Below, piece after piece: positions 15,606 to 22,397 of a DNA stretch of 33,311 bases; within the stretch, counting starts at the first letter, position 1, and each line of letters begins with the position of its first letter. The position numbers were made by a program, and so were the translations under genes. The stretch lies in NCBI GenBank assembly GCA_001789805.1, contig MGAR01000020.1, positions 1-33,311 of the forward strand. Reading direction: 5' to 3'. Under the pieces are notes generated by a model that worked only from the letters and a program-made list of their open reading frames with translations, was not told the origin of the DNA and made no database searches. This DNA is from Candidatus Roizmanbacteria bacterium RIFCSPLOWO2_01_FULL_41_22. GTDB taxonomy: Bacteria; Patescibacteriota; Microgenomatia; UBA1406; GWC2-37-13.

Positions 15606-16268
15606 TTATTGTGTTCTACTGGTTCGTGTATCGTCGTCAAAAATCAGCGTTTCTCCCGAACCCACTGTTATTTTTTGGCTTATGTAGTTGATGTCATTGT
15701 AGGCGGCCTGCGCCGTACCTTGCTCCAGCGAAACCGTTACATACGGGTTATCTTCTAACGCGGCAATCGTCATCTTTCCTGAGTCGAAGCGTACCAGCAA
15801 ATGTCTAACCCGTACTGAAAGCGGTAGAGAATCCGAATCTTGCGAATATTCAACCGTTCCTTTTTCCTGAACCAGCACCAGGTTGGCCGGTAAGGTTTGG
15901 GCGAAATTCAAGCTCGATTGAGGTTTGACTACGATATCGGTATCTTTGGCAAATCGGATCGTAATCTTCCCATCATTACCGGTGATGATTTTTTCACCCT
16001 GTTGCAGAGCAGTAGGTTGTTTGAGTTTAGCCGGTTGGCTGGCTATGCGCGACTCCCACAAAACTTCGCCTTCCATTATCAGAATCCGGCCGATAAGCGC
16101 CTCGGTTGGAGCTTTTTCAATCTGAAAAGAGGGGCTTGGAGTCAGCAACGTCTTTTGACTGATTGGGCTTTTAATCTTTGGTTTGGTATTGGAAAATCGA
16201 TTATAGACATAAAAGACAATCAGCCCAAAGATTAAAGAAACAAAGAGAAAAAAGAATAATTTTTTCAT
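15606..16268 (-). CDS. FecR-domain membrane-anchored protein
   Basis: 220 aa: one N-terminal helix (about 4-22), a Pro/Ser/Lys linker, then a beta-rich FecR-like domain from about residue 60 (GEVLWES, LQQGEKIITGNDGKITIRF, SSLNF, then the downstream VTVSLEQGTAQ and VGSGETLIF repeats). FecR domains often sense envelope signals, but no sigma factor gene is adjacent, so it is more likely structural. It is convergent with the GH18 gene, 19 bp apart. TACAAT lies 9 bp before the ATG on the minus strand (16278-16283). Confidence 0.75.
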   Translation of the reverse strand: MKKLFFFLFVSLIFGLIVFYVYNRFSNTKPKIKSPISQKTLLTPSPSFQIEKAPTEALIGRILIMEGEVLWESRIASQPAKLKQPTALQQGEKIITGNDGKITIRFAKDTDIVVKPQSSLNFAQTLPANLVLVQEKGTVEYSQDSDSLPLSVRVRHLLVRFDSGKMTIAALEDNPYVTVSLEQGTAQAAYNDINYISQKITVGSGETLIFDDDTRTSRTQ

Positions 16269-16342
16269 AAAACCTAGATTGTAGTTTACCAGTAATAATA
16301 TGATTATGAAATGGATTCAGAGAGACGTAAAGCTACCGAATG

Positions 16343-16373
16343 AAAGCTCAAATACCGTTTCGTTAAGAAAGGC
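16343..16373 (+). repeat. Dispersed intergenic repeat, copy 1
   Basis: AAAGCTCAAATACCGTTTCG followed by TTAAGAAAGGC. It is near-identical in its first 18 bases to the minus-strand copy at 32382-32409 and resembles 32235-32263. Confidence 0.5.
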
Positions 16374-16382
16374 ATTCTGCGC

Positions 16383-16396
16383 TAAGTCAGACTTGA
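16383..16396. repeat. AAGTCAGACTT palindromic element
   Basis: TAAGTCAGACTTGA followed by CTTC. It matches 15 of 17 bases with AAGTCAAACTTGGCTTC after gldG (11554-11570). Confidence 0.4.
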
Positions 16397-16464
16397 CTTC
16401 GTGTCAAAGACCCTGAACTCTTACAAATAGCAATGCATCTGGACTTAGATATATATTTTTAGGT

Positions 16465-16470
16465 TATAAT
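16465..16470 (+). promoter_or_regulatory. -10 box of the cupin operon
   Basis: Perfect TATAAT, 27 bp before the ATG at 16498. No convincing -35 and no Shine-Dalgarno in the short leader. Confidence 0.4.
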
Positions 16471-16497
16471 AAGAGTGTTAGCAGTTAAATTAAATTT

Positions 16498-16878
16498 ATG
16501 AACGGATATGTTATTGATATTGAGGAAAAAACAAAACAGAATGAATATTTCCGGGAAGTATTATTTACCGCTGTCCATAGTCAGCTGGTGGTGATGTCTC
16601 TTAAGCCAGGAGAAGACATTGGCGAAGAGGTGCACACTTTGGACCAGTTTTTGCGAATCGAGTCGGGTGTAGGTACAGCAGTGCTTGACGGCGAGGAATA
16701 CCCGATAAAAGACGGTAGCGCGATTATAGTGCCGGCCGGAGTGCGGCACAATTTTATCAATACTTCCGATTCCGAAGGGATGAAACTGTATACCATCTAT
16801 TCACCGCCGGAGCATCGGGACAAGACGATCCATGAAACTAAAGATGAGGCGATGCGAGATGAACAAGATCATCCGTAA
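16498..16878 (+). CDS. Cupin-domain protein
   Basis: 126 aa forming a single small beta-barrel. The two cupin motifs are visible: GEEVHTLDQFLRIESG (metal His and, in this type, Gln/Glu) and PAGVRHNFIN (second His). The acidic and basic C-terminal tail (HRDKTIHETKDEAMRDEQDH) is also seen in the stand-alone cupins that I recall from many bacteria. Function may be metal-dependent sugar or small-molecule binding; it cannot be fixed from sequence. It leads a run with the next two genes. Confidence 0.85.
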   Translation: MNGYVIDIEEKTKQNEYFREVLFTAVHSQLVVMSLKPGEDIGEEVHTLDQFLRIESGVGTAVLDGEEYPIKDGSAIIVPAGVRHNFINTSDSEGMKLYTIYSPPEHRDKTIHETKDEAMRDEQDHP

Positions 16879-16897
16879 GTAATGAAATAATCTAGCT

Positions 16898-17239
16898 ATG
16901 CAGTTAATTAATAAAAAGGTTAATCGACAGGAGTTAAAGAAAATGTCCAAACGTACGTTTGGTGGCTTGGTAAAAGCGGTAGTTGACATTAAAGAAGAGA
17001 TTATGGTCGTTGATGCGGCGATGCACGCCGACCAAGAAGATTATTTATTAAAAAATGGCTCAAAGCAGGACGATCTCTGGGGTATAAATTTATACCCCGA
17101 TTTAACTAATGAGGATTTTATTGAGTTTGACTCGATGATAAATGTCCGTCCGCGATTGAATAATTTTTCCCGTCATATCGAAGATAAAAAAATCAGACAA
17201 AAGATAATTACTATTGTTCATAGTCTAATTGAAAAATGA
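16898..17239 (+). CDS. DUF5674 family protein
   Basis: 113 aa of unknown function. It closely follows the pattern I remember for DUF5674: FGGLVKAVVDI, a central GSKQDDLWGINLYPD, then IEFDSMINVRP and a C-terminal helix. No catalytic motif is obvious; the protein is soluble. It follows the cupin gene by 19 bp and overlaps the next gene by 4 bp (ATGA), so the three are probably one operon. Confidence 0.75.
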   Translation: MQLINKKVNRQELKKMSKRTFGGLVKAVVDIKEEIMVVDAAMHADQEDYLLKNGSKQDDLWGINLYPDLTNEDFIEFDSMINVRPRLNNFSRHIEDKKIRQKIITIVHSLIEK

Positions 17240-17568
17240 ATTTATTCCATAATAAACTGCAATCACGCTGGAATAATTTTACGATTTTTGAACAGATGGC
17301 CAATATCGGAGCGGAAGTAGGTAGAACGATCCGCTGGCGTCAAAAAGGCAACCGGGAAATGAGTAAAAACGCATTTTATCGGGCTTTGGAACTTATGGAT
17401 TTTACAATTGACGACCCAAAGAATAAAATCTCTCTTAAGGAAATTCTACGAGTTCGGGAGGCGTTGGTGGACTTTATTATGGGAGAAAATATTTATAAAT
17501 CCACCAATGAAGCTTGGGAGAAATATTTTCTCTACTTCAATCTAGCCGCCAGAAGACTGGTCATTTAA
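17236..17568 (+). CDS. Conserved hypothetical protein (110 aa)
   Basis: A soluble helical protein. The segment QMANIGAEVGRTIRWRQKGN and the later AFYRALELMDFTIDD are, from memory, conserved in a small family common in Patescibacteria. Arg- and Trp-rich patches suggest nucleic-acid or protein contact, but nothing decides it. Its ATG overlaps the stop of the DUF5674 gene, so it is translationally coupled to it. Confidence 0.65.
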   Translation: MNLFHNKLQSRWNNFTIFEQMANIGAEVGRTIRWRQKGNREMSKNAFYRALELMDFTIDDPKNKISLKEILRVREALVDFIMGENIYKSTNEAWEKYFLYFNLAARRLVI

Positions 17569-17689
17569 GATTTATTTTATTTAGCAAACGTCAACACCAA
17601 TCATCAGATAATTTTGAAACATCTGACTCAGTTATTTGGATAGACGCATTTAGAACCCAAGTTATAAACTTTTTGATAAACTTTTAAAT

Positions 17690-17992
17690 ATGTCTTTTGA
17701 ATATCTTTCTATACTTCTATTCTTATTGCTAATATCAATTAGCTTTCATAAAACACAGAAGATTAGAATATTTGACAACCTCAAACACATGCTAATATTC
17801 TATGGAGTTATGTTGTTGGTGGGAATAGTATGGGATAATTTTGCAGTTTATAGAGGTCATTGGTATTATCCAGGAAAAGGGACGCTGGGATTATTCATCG
17901 GATTTATTCCATTAGAGGATTATTTCTTTATAATCATTTGTTCTTATTTTGGACTGGTGTTTTACAAAACAGCACAGAAATTAAAATCTTGA
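17690..17992 (+). CDS. Stand-alone lycopene cyclase domain (CrtYc/CrtYd type)
   Basis: 100 aa with three hydrophobic helices. It matches the heterodimeric lycopene cyclase domain: WDNFAVYRGHWYY after helix 2 and IPLEDYFFII at helix 3, the Pro-Leu-Glu motif considered part of the active centre. In actinobacteria two such domains (CrtYc and CrtYd) form the enzyme; in others they are fused. Here there is one short gene and no other carotenoid gene in view. It may work as a homodimer or on another isoprenoid. TAAACT lies 7 bp before the ATG, a weak leaderless -10. Confidence 0.8.
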   Translation: MSFEYLSILLFLLLISISFHKTQKIRIFDNLKHMLIFYGVMLLVGIVWDNFAVYRGHWYYPGKGTLGLFIGFIPLEDYFFIIICSYFGLVFYKTAQKLKS

Positions 17993-18107
17993 GTGATGAG
18001 CAGTTTTAGATTTCTATAAAAGTCTCAATCTCTTAAGGGTGCTCAACGTTATTTCCATCGAACCAAAAAACACTACTTTTGGATAGATATACTGAAGGAC
18101 AATACGG

Positions 18108-18113
18108 TATAAT
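18108..18113 (+). promoter_or_regulatory. -10 box of the AbiEii-type toxin pair
   Basis: Perfect TATAAT, 9 bp before the ATG at 18123; the mRNA would have at most a 2-3 nt leader. Confidence 0.45.
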
Positions 18114-18122
18114 TTAAGAACT

Positions 18123-18326
18123 ATGTACAACTGGAGCGTAGATACAACTGAACTCAAAAAACATCCGGAACAATATACTATCTGGAGACTCGAACAGCTT
18201 ATTAACTACGGACTTGATGGTGAAAAACTAAAAAAAAATCTTCTGAGAAAGTATTGGAGTAAATTGCGAATTGATCCTCACTATAAAAAATATTTATCCT
18301 TTTTGTTATGGAGCAATCAATCATAA
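18123..18326 (+). CDS. Putative antitoxin partner of the AbiEii-like gene
   Basis: 67 aa, helical, with IWRLEQLINYGLDGEKL and KYWSKLRIDPHYKKYLSFLLW. I remember very similar small proteins sitting upstream of AbiEii-type nucleotidyltransferase genes in Patescibacteria. It overlaps the next gene by 19 bp in a different frame, the usual toxin-antitoxin arrangement. It does not look like the known AbiEi wHTH antitoxin, so the antitoxin role is inferred from position and size. Confidence 0.6.
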   Translation: MYNWSVDTTELKKHPEQYTIWRLEQLINYGLDGEKLKKNLLRKYWSKLRIDPHYKKYLSFLLWSNQS

Positions 18327-18970
18327 CCTCTTCTCAAAAAAAAGTACTTGATATACTAAGAAAGCAAACGGCGCTATCTAACAGATTTTATTTCACCGGT
18401 GGTACCGCATTAGCTGAGTTTTACCTCCATCACAGATTATCAGAAGATTTAGATTTTTTCAGTGAAGAGGAATTTAGTCTGTCGCCAATCAACTCATTTG
18501 TTCATAAACTTTCCGCAGCTCTTAATCTTACAAAAATTACCCATCGAAATCAGTTCGGACTGCATACTTTTTTTCTCCATGCACCCAATGAAGAGCTTAA
18601 AATTGACTTCAACTATTATCCGTTTTCCGCTCTTGAAATAAGAAAAAAATATGACGGACTGGCTGTTGATAGCTTACGAGATATTGCAGTCAATAAACTA
18701 CAAACAATAGCAACACAGCCAAGAAGCAGAGACTTTATTGATTTGTTTTGTATTGTGAAAAAAACAGGTTGGGCCATAGAAGACTTAAGAAAAGAAGCAC
18801 GAAATAAATTTGATTGGTACGTAGATGCTGTGCAACTTGGATCCAGATTTCTGATGGTCAAAGATGTAAAAGATTACCCCCGCATGATTATCCCGTTTGA
18901 TATGAGCCAGTGTGAAGCCTTTTGGATAAAAGAAGCGAAGAAACTTGAAAATGAGATTTTAAAAGAGTAA
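18308..18970 (+). CDS. AbiEii/AbiGii-family nucleotidyltransferase (toxin)
   Basis: 220 aa. The nucleotidyltransferase motif is complete: FTGGTALAEFYL (31-36 for GGTALA), RLSEDLDFFS with D47 and D49, and a third carboxylate at about D100 (LKIDFNYYP). Further on, DIAVNKLQTIATQPRSRDFIDL is the conserved C-terminal segment. AbiEii toxins transfer nucleotides to tRNA or other targets and act in phage exclusion; the family name is established, the target here is not. It overlaps the small upstream gene by 19 bp. Confidence 0.85.
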   Translation: MEQSIITSSQKKVLDILRKQTALSNRFYFTGGTALAEFYLHHRLSEDLDFFSEEEFSLSPINSFVHKLSAALNLTKITHRNQFGLHTFFLHAPNEELKIDFNYYPFSALEIRKKYDGLAVDSLRDIAVNKLQTIATQPRSRDFIDLFCIVKKTGWAIEDLRKEARNKFDWYVDAVQLGSRFLMVKDVKDYPRMIIPFDMSQCEAFWIKEAKKLENEILKE

Positions 18971-18986
18971 AGTAAGCCAGATCGTC

Positions 18987-19181
18987 ATGGTCATCAAGGC
19001 TTATCTGAAAAAACAACATACTCGACAATTTACTTCCAGAGTGCAAGTTTTTTACGAAGCTGGAAACTATGAGCATGGCGTATATGCCCGCAAATTGAAG
19101 CGCGACTTGAGCGGTAAGAGGAAGCAGAAAGCCCACTGGGCTGGCTTGGCAGTATCCCGGCTTATCGAATCAGCAGTTTAG
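18987..19181 (+). CDS. Small hypothetical ORF (64 aa), doubtful
   Basis: A frame starting MVIKAYLKKQHTRQF that is basic and ends RLIESAV. I do not recognise it. It is richer in G+C than the toxin gene before it and has no clear promoter or ribosome site. It may be a remnant left of a larger gene. It is the only candidate in the 262 bp between the toxin gene and tRNA-His. Confidence 0.25.
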   Translation: MVIKAYLKKQHTRQFTSRVQVFYEAGNYEHGVYARKLKRDLSGKRKQKAHWAGLAVSRLIESAV

Positions 19182-19232
19182 CACGGAGTATCAAGCTATT
19201 TGCAATGTTCGAAATGAACAAAATGCATTAGG

Positions 19233-19306
19233 GGTGGTGTACGGGAGTCGAACCCGCTGATATCGCCTCCACAGGGCGACGCCTTAGCCGTTCGGCATAC
19301 ACCACC
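19233..19306 (-). tRNA. tRNA-His (GTG)
   Basis: On the minus strand a full cloverleaf: acceptor GGTGGTGT with ACACCACC (8 pairs, including the G-1:C73 pair special to tRNA-His), anticodon stem TCGCC/GGCGA around loop CTGTGGA with anticodon GTG, and T arm GCGGG-TTCGACT-CCCGT. The 3' CCA is not encoded (CCT follows C73). Confidence 0.95.
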
Positions 19307-19313
19307 ATTAAGG

Positions 19314-19348
19314 AAAACTCAAAATTTAAAGTGCAAAACTCAAAACCA
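19314..19348 (+). repeat. 7-bp periodic array between tRNA-His and era
   Basis: Five heptads AAAACTC, AAAATTT, AAAGTGC, AAAACTC, AAAACCA: degenerate in their last three bases but strictly in phase. Confidence 0.55.
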
Positions 19349-19360
19349 AGTCAGACTCGG
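19346..19360. repeat. CCAAGTCAGACTCGG element
   Basis: Imperfect palindrome joined to the end of the heptad array. It is related to CCAAGTCAAACTTGG at 11552. Confidence 0.4.
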
Positions 19361-19438
19361 TCAGAGTTAAAATTAAATGAGCTTAATCCTTATTTGTATT
19401 ATAGCAAACAAGAAAGGGCAGGAAAGCATGAAAGAAGT

Positions 19439-20305
19439 TTAGCTATAAAGGGTTTCCTGCCAGTGAGGGTCAGTTTCAACCGTCAGATCAAGAAAGACTT
19501 TTTTACCGATCGCCAGCGCAATTTCCTTGCGGGCATAGCTTCCCAGCTCTTTGATCTTCCTGGCGCCGGCACCAATCAACATCTTTTTGTAGCGGTCATG
19601 AGTGGTAAGGATACGAGCTTTGATATAGGTAATGCCGTTTTTTCTTTCAGCAATCTCATCTACCACCGCTGTTGTTGTGTAGGGGATCTCTTCCCCCATC
19701 ATCAAGAAAACTTTTTCCCGAATCAGTTCGGCGATAAAAGTTTTGCTGTCCATATTAAGAAGCGGATAAACACTTGTCTCCAGGTCTTTATCGGCGGCTT
19801 TTTCTGGTAAAAGGTCAAAAATTTGGGCCAAAAGCGGCTTAATATGCAGTTTTTTTAAGGCGGAAATACTAAAGACATAGTTAAATTCGTCTTCCAGAAA
19901 TTTATACTGCGGCAGGTAGGAGTATTCCGTCATGTCAACCTTATTCACAACCAGAATCTTGGGTTTGTCGATTTTGCGCACAATCCCCAGCACCTTGGCT
20001 TCCTCAAAATCGCGCTTGCGGGTATGGTCGACCATATAAACCACTACGTCCACCGCCTGGTTGACGGCTTTCAAAGTTTTTTCGTTGATCTTTTTTGACA
20101 GCTCATCTTTAGTTTTTCCAAAAATGCCCGGTGTGTCAACAAACACAATCTGCCCACGCTCTTCGGTATATAGTCCGCGGATCGGAAAACGGGTAGTCTG
20201 GGGTTTGGGTGAGGTGATGGCCACTTTCTGACCAATGACGTTATTGACGAATGTTGATTTGCCCACATTAGGGCGGCCTACTAAAAGCACGGTACCATGT
20301 TTCAT
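19439..20305 (-). CDS. era: GTPase Era
   Basis: Ribosome-assembly GTPase that binds the 3' end of 16S rRNA. 288 aa from the start chosen: G1 GRPNVGKS (10-17), switch region PKPQTTR, G3 DTPG (57-60) and G4 NKVD (121-124). The C-terminal KH domain has IGAGARKIKELGSYARKEI, then KVFLDLTVETDP. The open frame extends 39 codons further upstream, but those codons span the promoter; TACAAT sits 6 bp before the ATG at 20305. The usual neighbours (rnc, recO) are absent. Confidence 0.95.
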   Translation of the reverse strand: MKHGTVLLVGRPNVGKSTFVNNVIGQKVAITSPKPQTTRFPIRGLYTEERGQIVFVDTPGIFGKTKDELSKKINEKTLKAVNQAVDVVVYMVDHTRKRDFEEAKVLGIVRKIDKPKILVVNKVDMTEYSYLPQYKFLEDEFNYVFSISALKKLHIKPLLAQIFDLLPEKAADKDLETSVYPLLNMDSKTFIAELIREKVFLMMGEEIPYTTTAVVDEIAERKNGITYIKARILTTHDRYKKMLIGAGARKIKELGSYARKEIALAIGKKVFLDLTVETDPHWQETLYS

Positions 20306-20311
20306 GAGAGT

Positions 20312-20341
20312 ATTGTATACCCACCGTAGTTCAATTTGCAA
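20312..20341 (-). promoter_or_regulatory. Promoter giving leaderless era mRNA
   Basis: Minus strand: TTGCAA (20336-20341), 18 bp, TACAAT (20312-20317), then 6 bp to the ATG. Confidence 0.6.
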
Positions 20342-20452
20342 AAGCAAAATGAACGTACGGAGGGTTATGCCGCTGAAAGATCGAGTATATTTTTGCCATT
20401 TCATCTGCAAGCGGTATAACACGTCAGCACCCTAATCAGCCGGTTTTTTTGG

Positions 20453-20458
20453 TAAAAT
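20453..20458 (+). promoter_or_regulatory. -10 box of tRNA-Gln
   Basis: TAAAAT about 21 bp before the mature 5' end of the tRNA; no clear -35. Confidence 0.35.
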
Positions 20459-20479
20459 AGAGCTGTACTTTTAAGCCTT

Positions 20480-20553
20480 TGGGGGATCGTCTAATGGTAG
20501 GACAACAGACTTTGGATCTGTTTATCTTGGTCCGACTCCAAGTCCCCCAGCCA
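20480..20553 (+). tRNA. tRNA-Gln (TTG)
   Basis: Acceptor TGGGGGA pairs with TCCCCCA. The anticodon stem ACAGA/TCTGT surrounds loop CTTTGGA with anticodon TTG, and the T arm is present. The U1-A72 pair is typical of bacterial tRNA-Gln. G73 and the 3' CCA are encoded. Confidence 0.95.
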
Positions 20554-20608
20554 AAATAAAAAATTAAGAAAACTGGAAAATATCAAAGAGTTTTGGAGAA
20601 CTTGGATA

Positions 20609-20637
20609 TTGACAGACAGCGCATGAGTAGTTACAAT
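20609..20637 (+). promoter_or_regulatory. Consensus promoter of mazEF
   Basis: TTGACA (20609-20614), 17-bp spacer, TACAAT (20632-20637). The expected start is about 4 nt before the mazE ATG. Confidence 0.7.
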
Positions 20638-20638
20638 G

Positions 20639-20657
20639 TGATTACATATGATTACAT
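20639..20657 (+). promoter_or_regulatory. TGATTACAT direct repeat over the mazE start
   Basis: Two copies of TGATTACAT (20639-20647 and 20649-20657), 10 bp apart, one helical turn. They cover the transcription start and the start codon, where MazE-type proteins bind to repress their own operon. Confidence 0.4.
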
Positions 20658-20887
20658 CATTTATACCTATCGGCAATTCACGTGGAATACGTATTCCTAA
20701 ACCACTTCTCAATGAAAGTAATCTCGAAGGCGAGGTCGAACTATTGGTGAAAAAAGGTGAAATAAGAATCATTGCAGTTCCCAAAAAAACCAAACTCACT
20801 AAAGATACGCTCTTATTGTCTGAACAGGCGCTTATTACTGATTGGAATAATCCAGAAGAGGATATTGCATGGAAAAGTTTGCAGTAG
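20648..20887 (+). CDS. AbrB/MazE-type antitoxin
   Basis: 79 aa. The N-terminal swapped-hairpin DNA-binding fold is clear from FIPIGNSRGIRIPKPLL, followed by EGEVELLVKKGEIRI. The acidic C-terminal tail (DWNNPEEDIAWKSL) is the part that wraps around the toxin in this family. It overlaps the toxin gene by 19 bp. It should bind its own promoter, probably at the direct repeat over the start codon. Confidence 0.88.
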   Translation: MITSFIPIGNSRGIRIPKPLLNESNLEGEVELLVKKGEIRIIAVPKKTKLTKDTLLLSEQALITDWNNPEEDIAWKSLQ

Positions 20888-21195
20888 GATCTATAGTTCT
20901 TGTGTTGTTTCCCTTCTTGAATTTAAAGGGGCAGAAAGTTCGTCCGGCCATGGTTCTTGCCCAGGTAGAATTTAACAATTTAGTTTTATGTCAGATAACC
21001 TCAAAGCCCTACTCGAGCAAAACAGCGATTCGACTAGAATCATCAGATTTTATCAAAGGTGCGTTACCTGTTGTAAGTTTTGTAAGACCGGATAAATTAT
21101 TTACCGCTGACACAGCTATTATTAAAGACATCGCCGGTGTACTAACTCAAAAAAAAAGACGAGAAATAATAAAAAAAGTCAGGAATATTTTTTGA
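20869..21195 (+). CDS. MazF/PemK-family toxin (endoribonuclease)
   Basis: 108 aa. Family segments: GSIVLVLFPFLNLKGQKVRPAMVL (beta1-beta2 with the catalytic Arg), CQITSKPY, LPVVSFVRPDKLFTAD (the second conserved block with Ser/Arg) and the C-terminal helix KKRREIIKKV. These toxins cut mRNA or tRNA at short sequences. It is coupled to the antitoxin by a 19-bp overlap and convergent with the FTR1 gene. Confidence 0.88.
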   Translation: MEKFAVGSIVLVLFPFLNLKGQKVRPAMVLAQVEFNNLVLCQITSKPYSSKTAIRLESSDFIKGALPVVSFVRPDKLFTADTAIIKDIAGVLTQKKRREIIKKVRNIF

Positions 21196-21250
21196 ATCTT
21201 AAAAAAAGAGTTGCATTTTTTAAAACACACTTATTGAAACATAAACTATA

Positions 21251-22090
21251 TTATTTAATATGTTCATTGATAAATTCTAATTTTTTCTTTCTGAAAAAAA
21301 TAAAATAAACTATCTCTATGTACAAAAACATAATCATAAGCCGGGGGAAACTGAATCCTTGATCGATTCCAAAAAATCCTTGTATCAGGTGTCCGATAAG
21401 AGTGTCTGTGTTTGGCAAGAAATGCAGATTGAAAGACAGAATATGGGAAAGATCAATATGGACATATTCTTCAAGAAGCTCGGTAATTCCGTGCTGTGTT
21501 AGCGATGCCCCAAGGAGAATAATCATATATTCGGTCGCCTTGAATATTTTTCCAATAGGAAATTTAATATATGCCATCAGAGTCAGTGTTCCAAGGGCGG
21601 TTGCGGCCGCAAATCCTGCAAGAAGTCCGATAAAGTTCTGCATGAAAGCTGAAAATAATGAGACACTTGCGGTAAAAAGGGCAATTTCCAATCCTTCACG
21701 AAGTACGAGAAATACAATAGTAAGGAATAACGACAGATCAAATATATTTTTTTGTATTTTTTGATGAGCAGTTATTAAAGCAGTTCCTCTTCCTTTCCGG
21801 ATAACCGAATGAAGTGAGAAAACGACGTAGGCGATAAACAATCCTGAAAATATCATAAGATAACTTTCCAGCAATTCGGAATTTGTTTCCGTGAAAATAT
21901 TTTTCGCACGATCTCCAAATAAATACACAATTGTAGAAAGAAGAAGAGAGAGAATGACTCCAATGGCTGCAGCAAACCATATTTCCGTTTCTTTTTTGAG
22001 ATTAAGTTTTCGTGATATGCCCAAAAAAACGCCAACGATTAAAAATGCCTCAAGAAATTCCCGAAATGCGATGACCGCAGTAGTGATCAT
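21251..22090 (-). CDS. FTR1/EfeU-family iron permease
   Basis: 279 aa, about seven membrane helices. Both signature REXLE motifs are present: REFLE (R10-E14) in helix 1 and REGLE (R131-E135) in helix 4. These carry Fe(III) in yeast Ftr1 and bacterial EfeU. No EfeO or EfeB partner lies nearby, so how iron is delivered or oxidised is unknown. It is the only obvious metal transporter in the window. No Shine-Dalgarno is visible. Confidence 0.85.
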   Translation of the reverse strand: MITTAVIAFREFLEAFLIVGVFLGISRKLNLKKETEIWFAAAIGVILSLLLSTIVYLFGDRAKNIFTETNSELLESYLMIFSGLFIAYVVFSLHSVIRKGRGTALITAHQKIQKNIFDLSLFLTIVFLVLREGLEIALFTASVSLFSAFMQNFIGLLAGFAAATALGTLTLMAYIKFPIGKIFKATEYMIILLGASLTQHGITELLEEYVHIDLSHILSFNLHFLPNTDTLIGHLIQGFFGIDQGFSFPRLMIMFLYIEIVYFIFFRKKKLEFINEHIK

Positions 22091-22123
22091 ATAACTTTTT
22101 TGAAACTAATAATGTTTAACCAC

Positions 22124-22150
22124 AAAAAAACGACCTAATTAATTGGTCGT
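22124..22150 (-). terminator. Intrinsic terminator on the minus strand
   Basis: Minus strand: stem ACGACC/GGTCGT around an AT-rich loop, followed by seven T. It sits 34 bp upstream of the FTR1 start, so it probably ends transcripts from the upstream membrane-protein gene. It could also lie in the FTR1 leader. Confidence 0.6.
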
Positions 22151-22176
22151 CTATATATACATATCTTTTCTTTAAT

Positions 22177-22197
22177 CTATTACTAATTAAGTAATAG
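22177..22197. repeat. Perfect 8-5-8 inverted repeat CTATTACT/AGTAATAG
   Basis: Loop AATTA. It lies upstream of the FTR1 gene and terminator and could be an operator. It does not match a Fur box. Confidence 0.35.
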
Positions 22198-22295
22198 TAA
22201 AGGATTAGTTTAACAAAATCAAGCGATAATGAAAAAATGGAACACGCCTTTTTTATACCGTCTCAAATGTCTCATTTGGCCTGGAGAGTGGAACA

Positions 22296-22347
22296 TTTTT
22301 GGCTTGTAATTACAGGACTGTCTGGGTCTAACCCGACCCGCTCAGCA
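22296..22347 (+). pseudogene. tRNA-like 3' half remnant (Thr-like)
   Basis: A segment resembling the anticodon loop through 3' end of a tRNA: GGCTTGTAATTAC (loop CTTGTAA, anticodon TGT), then a T arm like GTCTGG-GTCTAAC-CCGAC and an acceptor-like CCGCTCAGCA. The 5' half and acceptor pairing are missing and the stems are imperfect, so it is not a working tRNA. It is followed after 5 bp by the 19-bp repeat shared with 24454. Confidence 0.3.
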
Positions 22348-22352
22348 GAAAA

Positions 22353-22371
22353 AAATATCCGCAACAAAATA
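22353..22371 (+). repeat. 19-bp direct repeat, copy A
   Basis: AAATATCCGCAACAAAATA, identical to 24454-24472. Similarity continues a further 10-12 bp leftward (CTCAGCAGAA versus GTCAGTAGAA). Confidence 0.7.
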
Positions 22372-22397
22372 AAATTTAAGCTACTTTGACGATATAA

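Noticed and set aside
15897-16235. 112-codon frame opposite the FecR-like gene
   Set aside because: No recognisable domain, no promoter; the FecR-like frame has signal segment and domain pattern.
18888-19136. 82-codon minus-strand frame over the end of the AbiEii gene
   Set aside because: Overlaps a motif-bearing gene and has no start signal.
21199-21223. A-run/T-run inverted repeat as mazF/FTR1 bidirectional terminator
   Set aside because: The stem is A:T only and would be very weak; no G:C core.
22081-22150. Terminator hairpin as an iron-responsive attenuator of FTR1
   Set aside because: A TATATA box lies just upstream, but the hairpin would then start within the first few transcribed bases, with no room for an antiterminator; a plain terminator is simpler.
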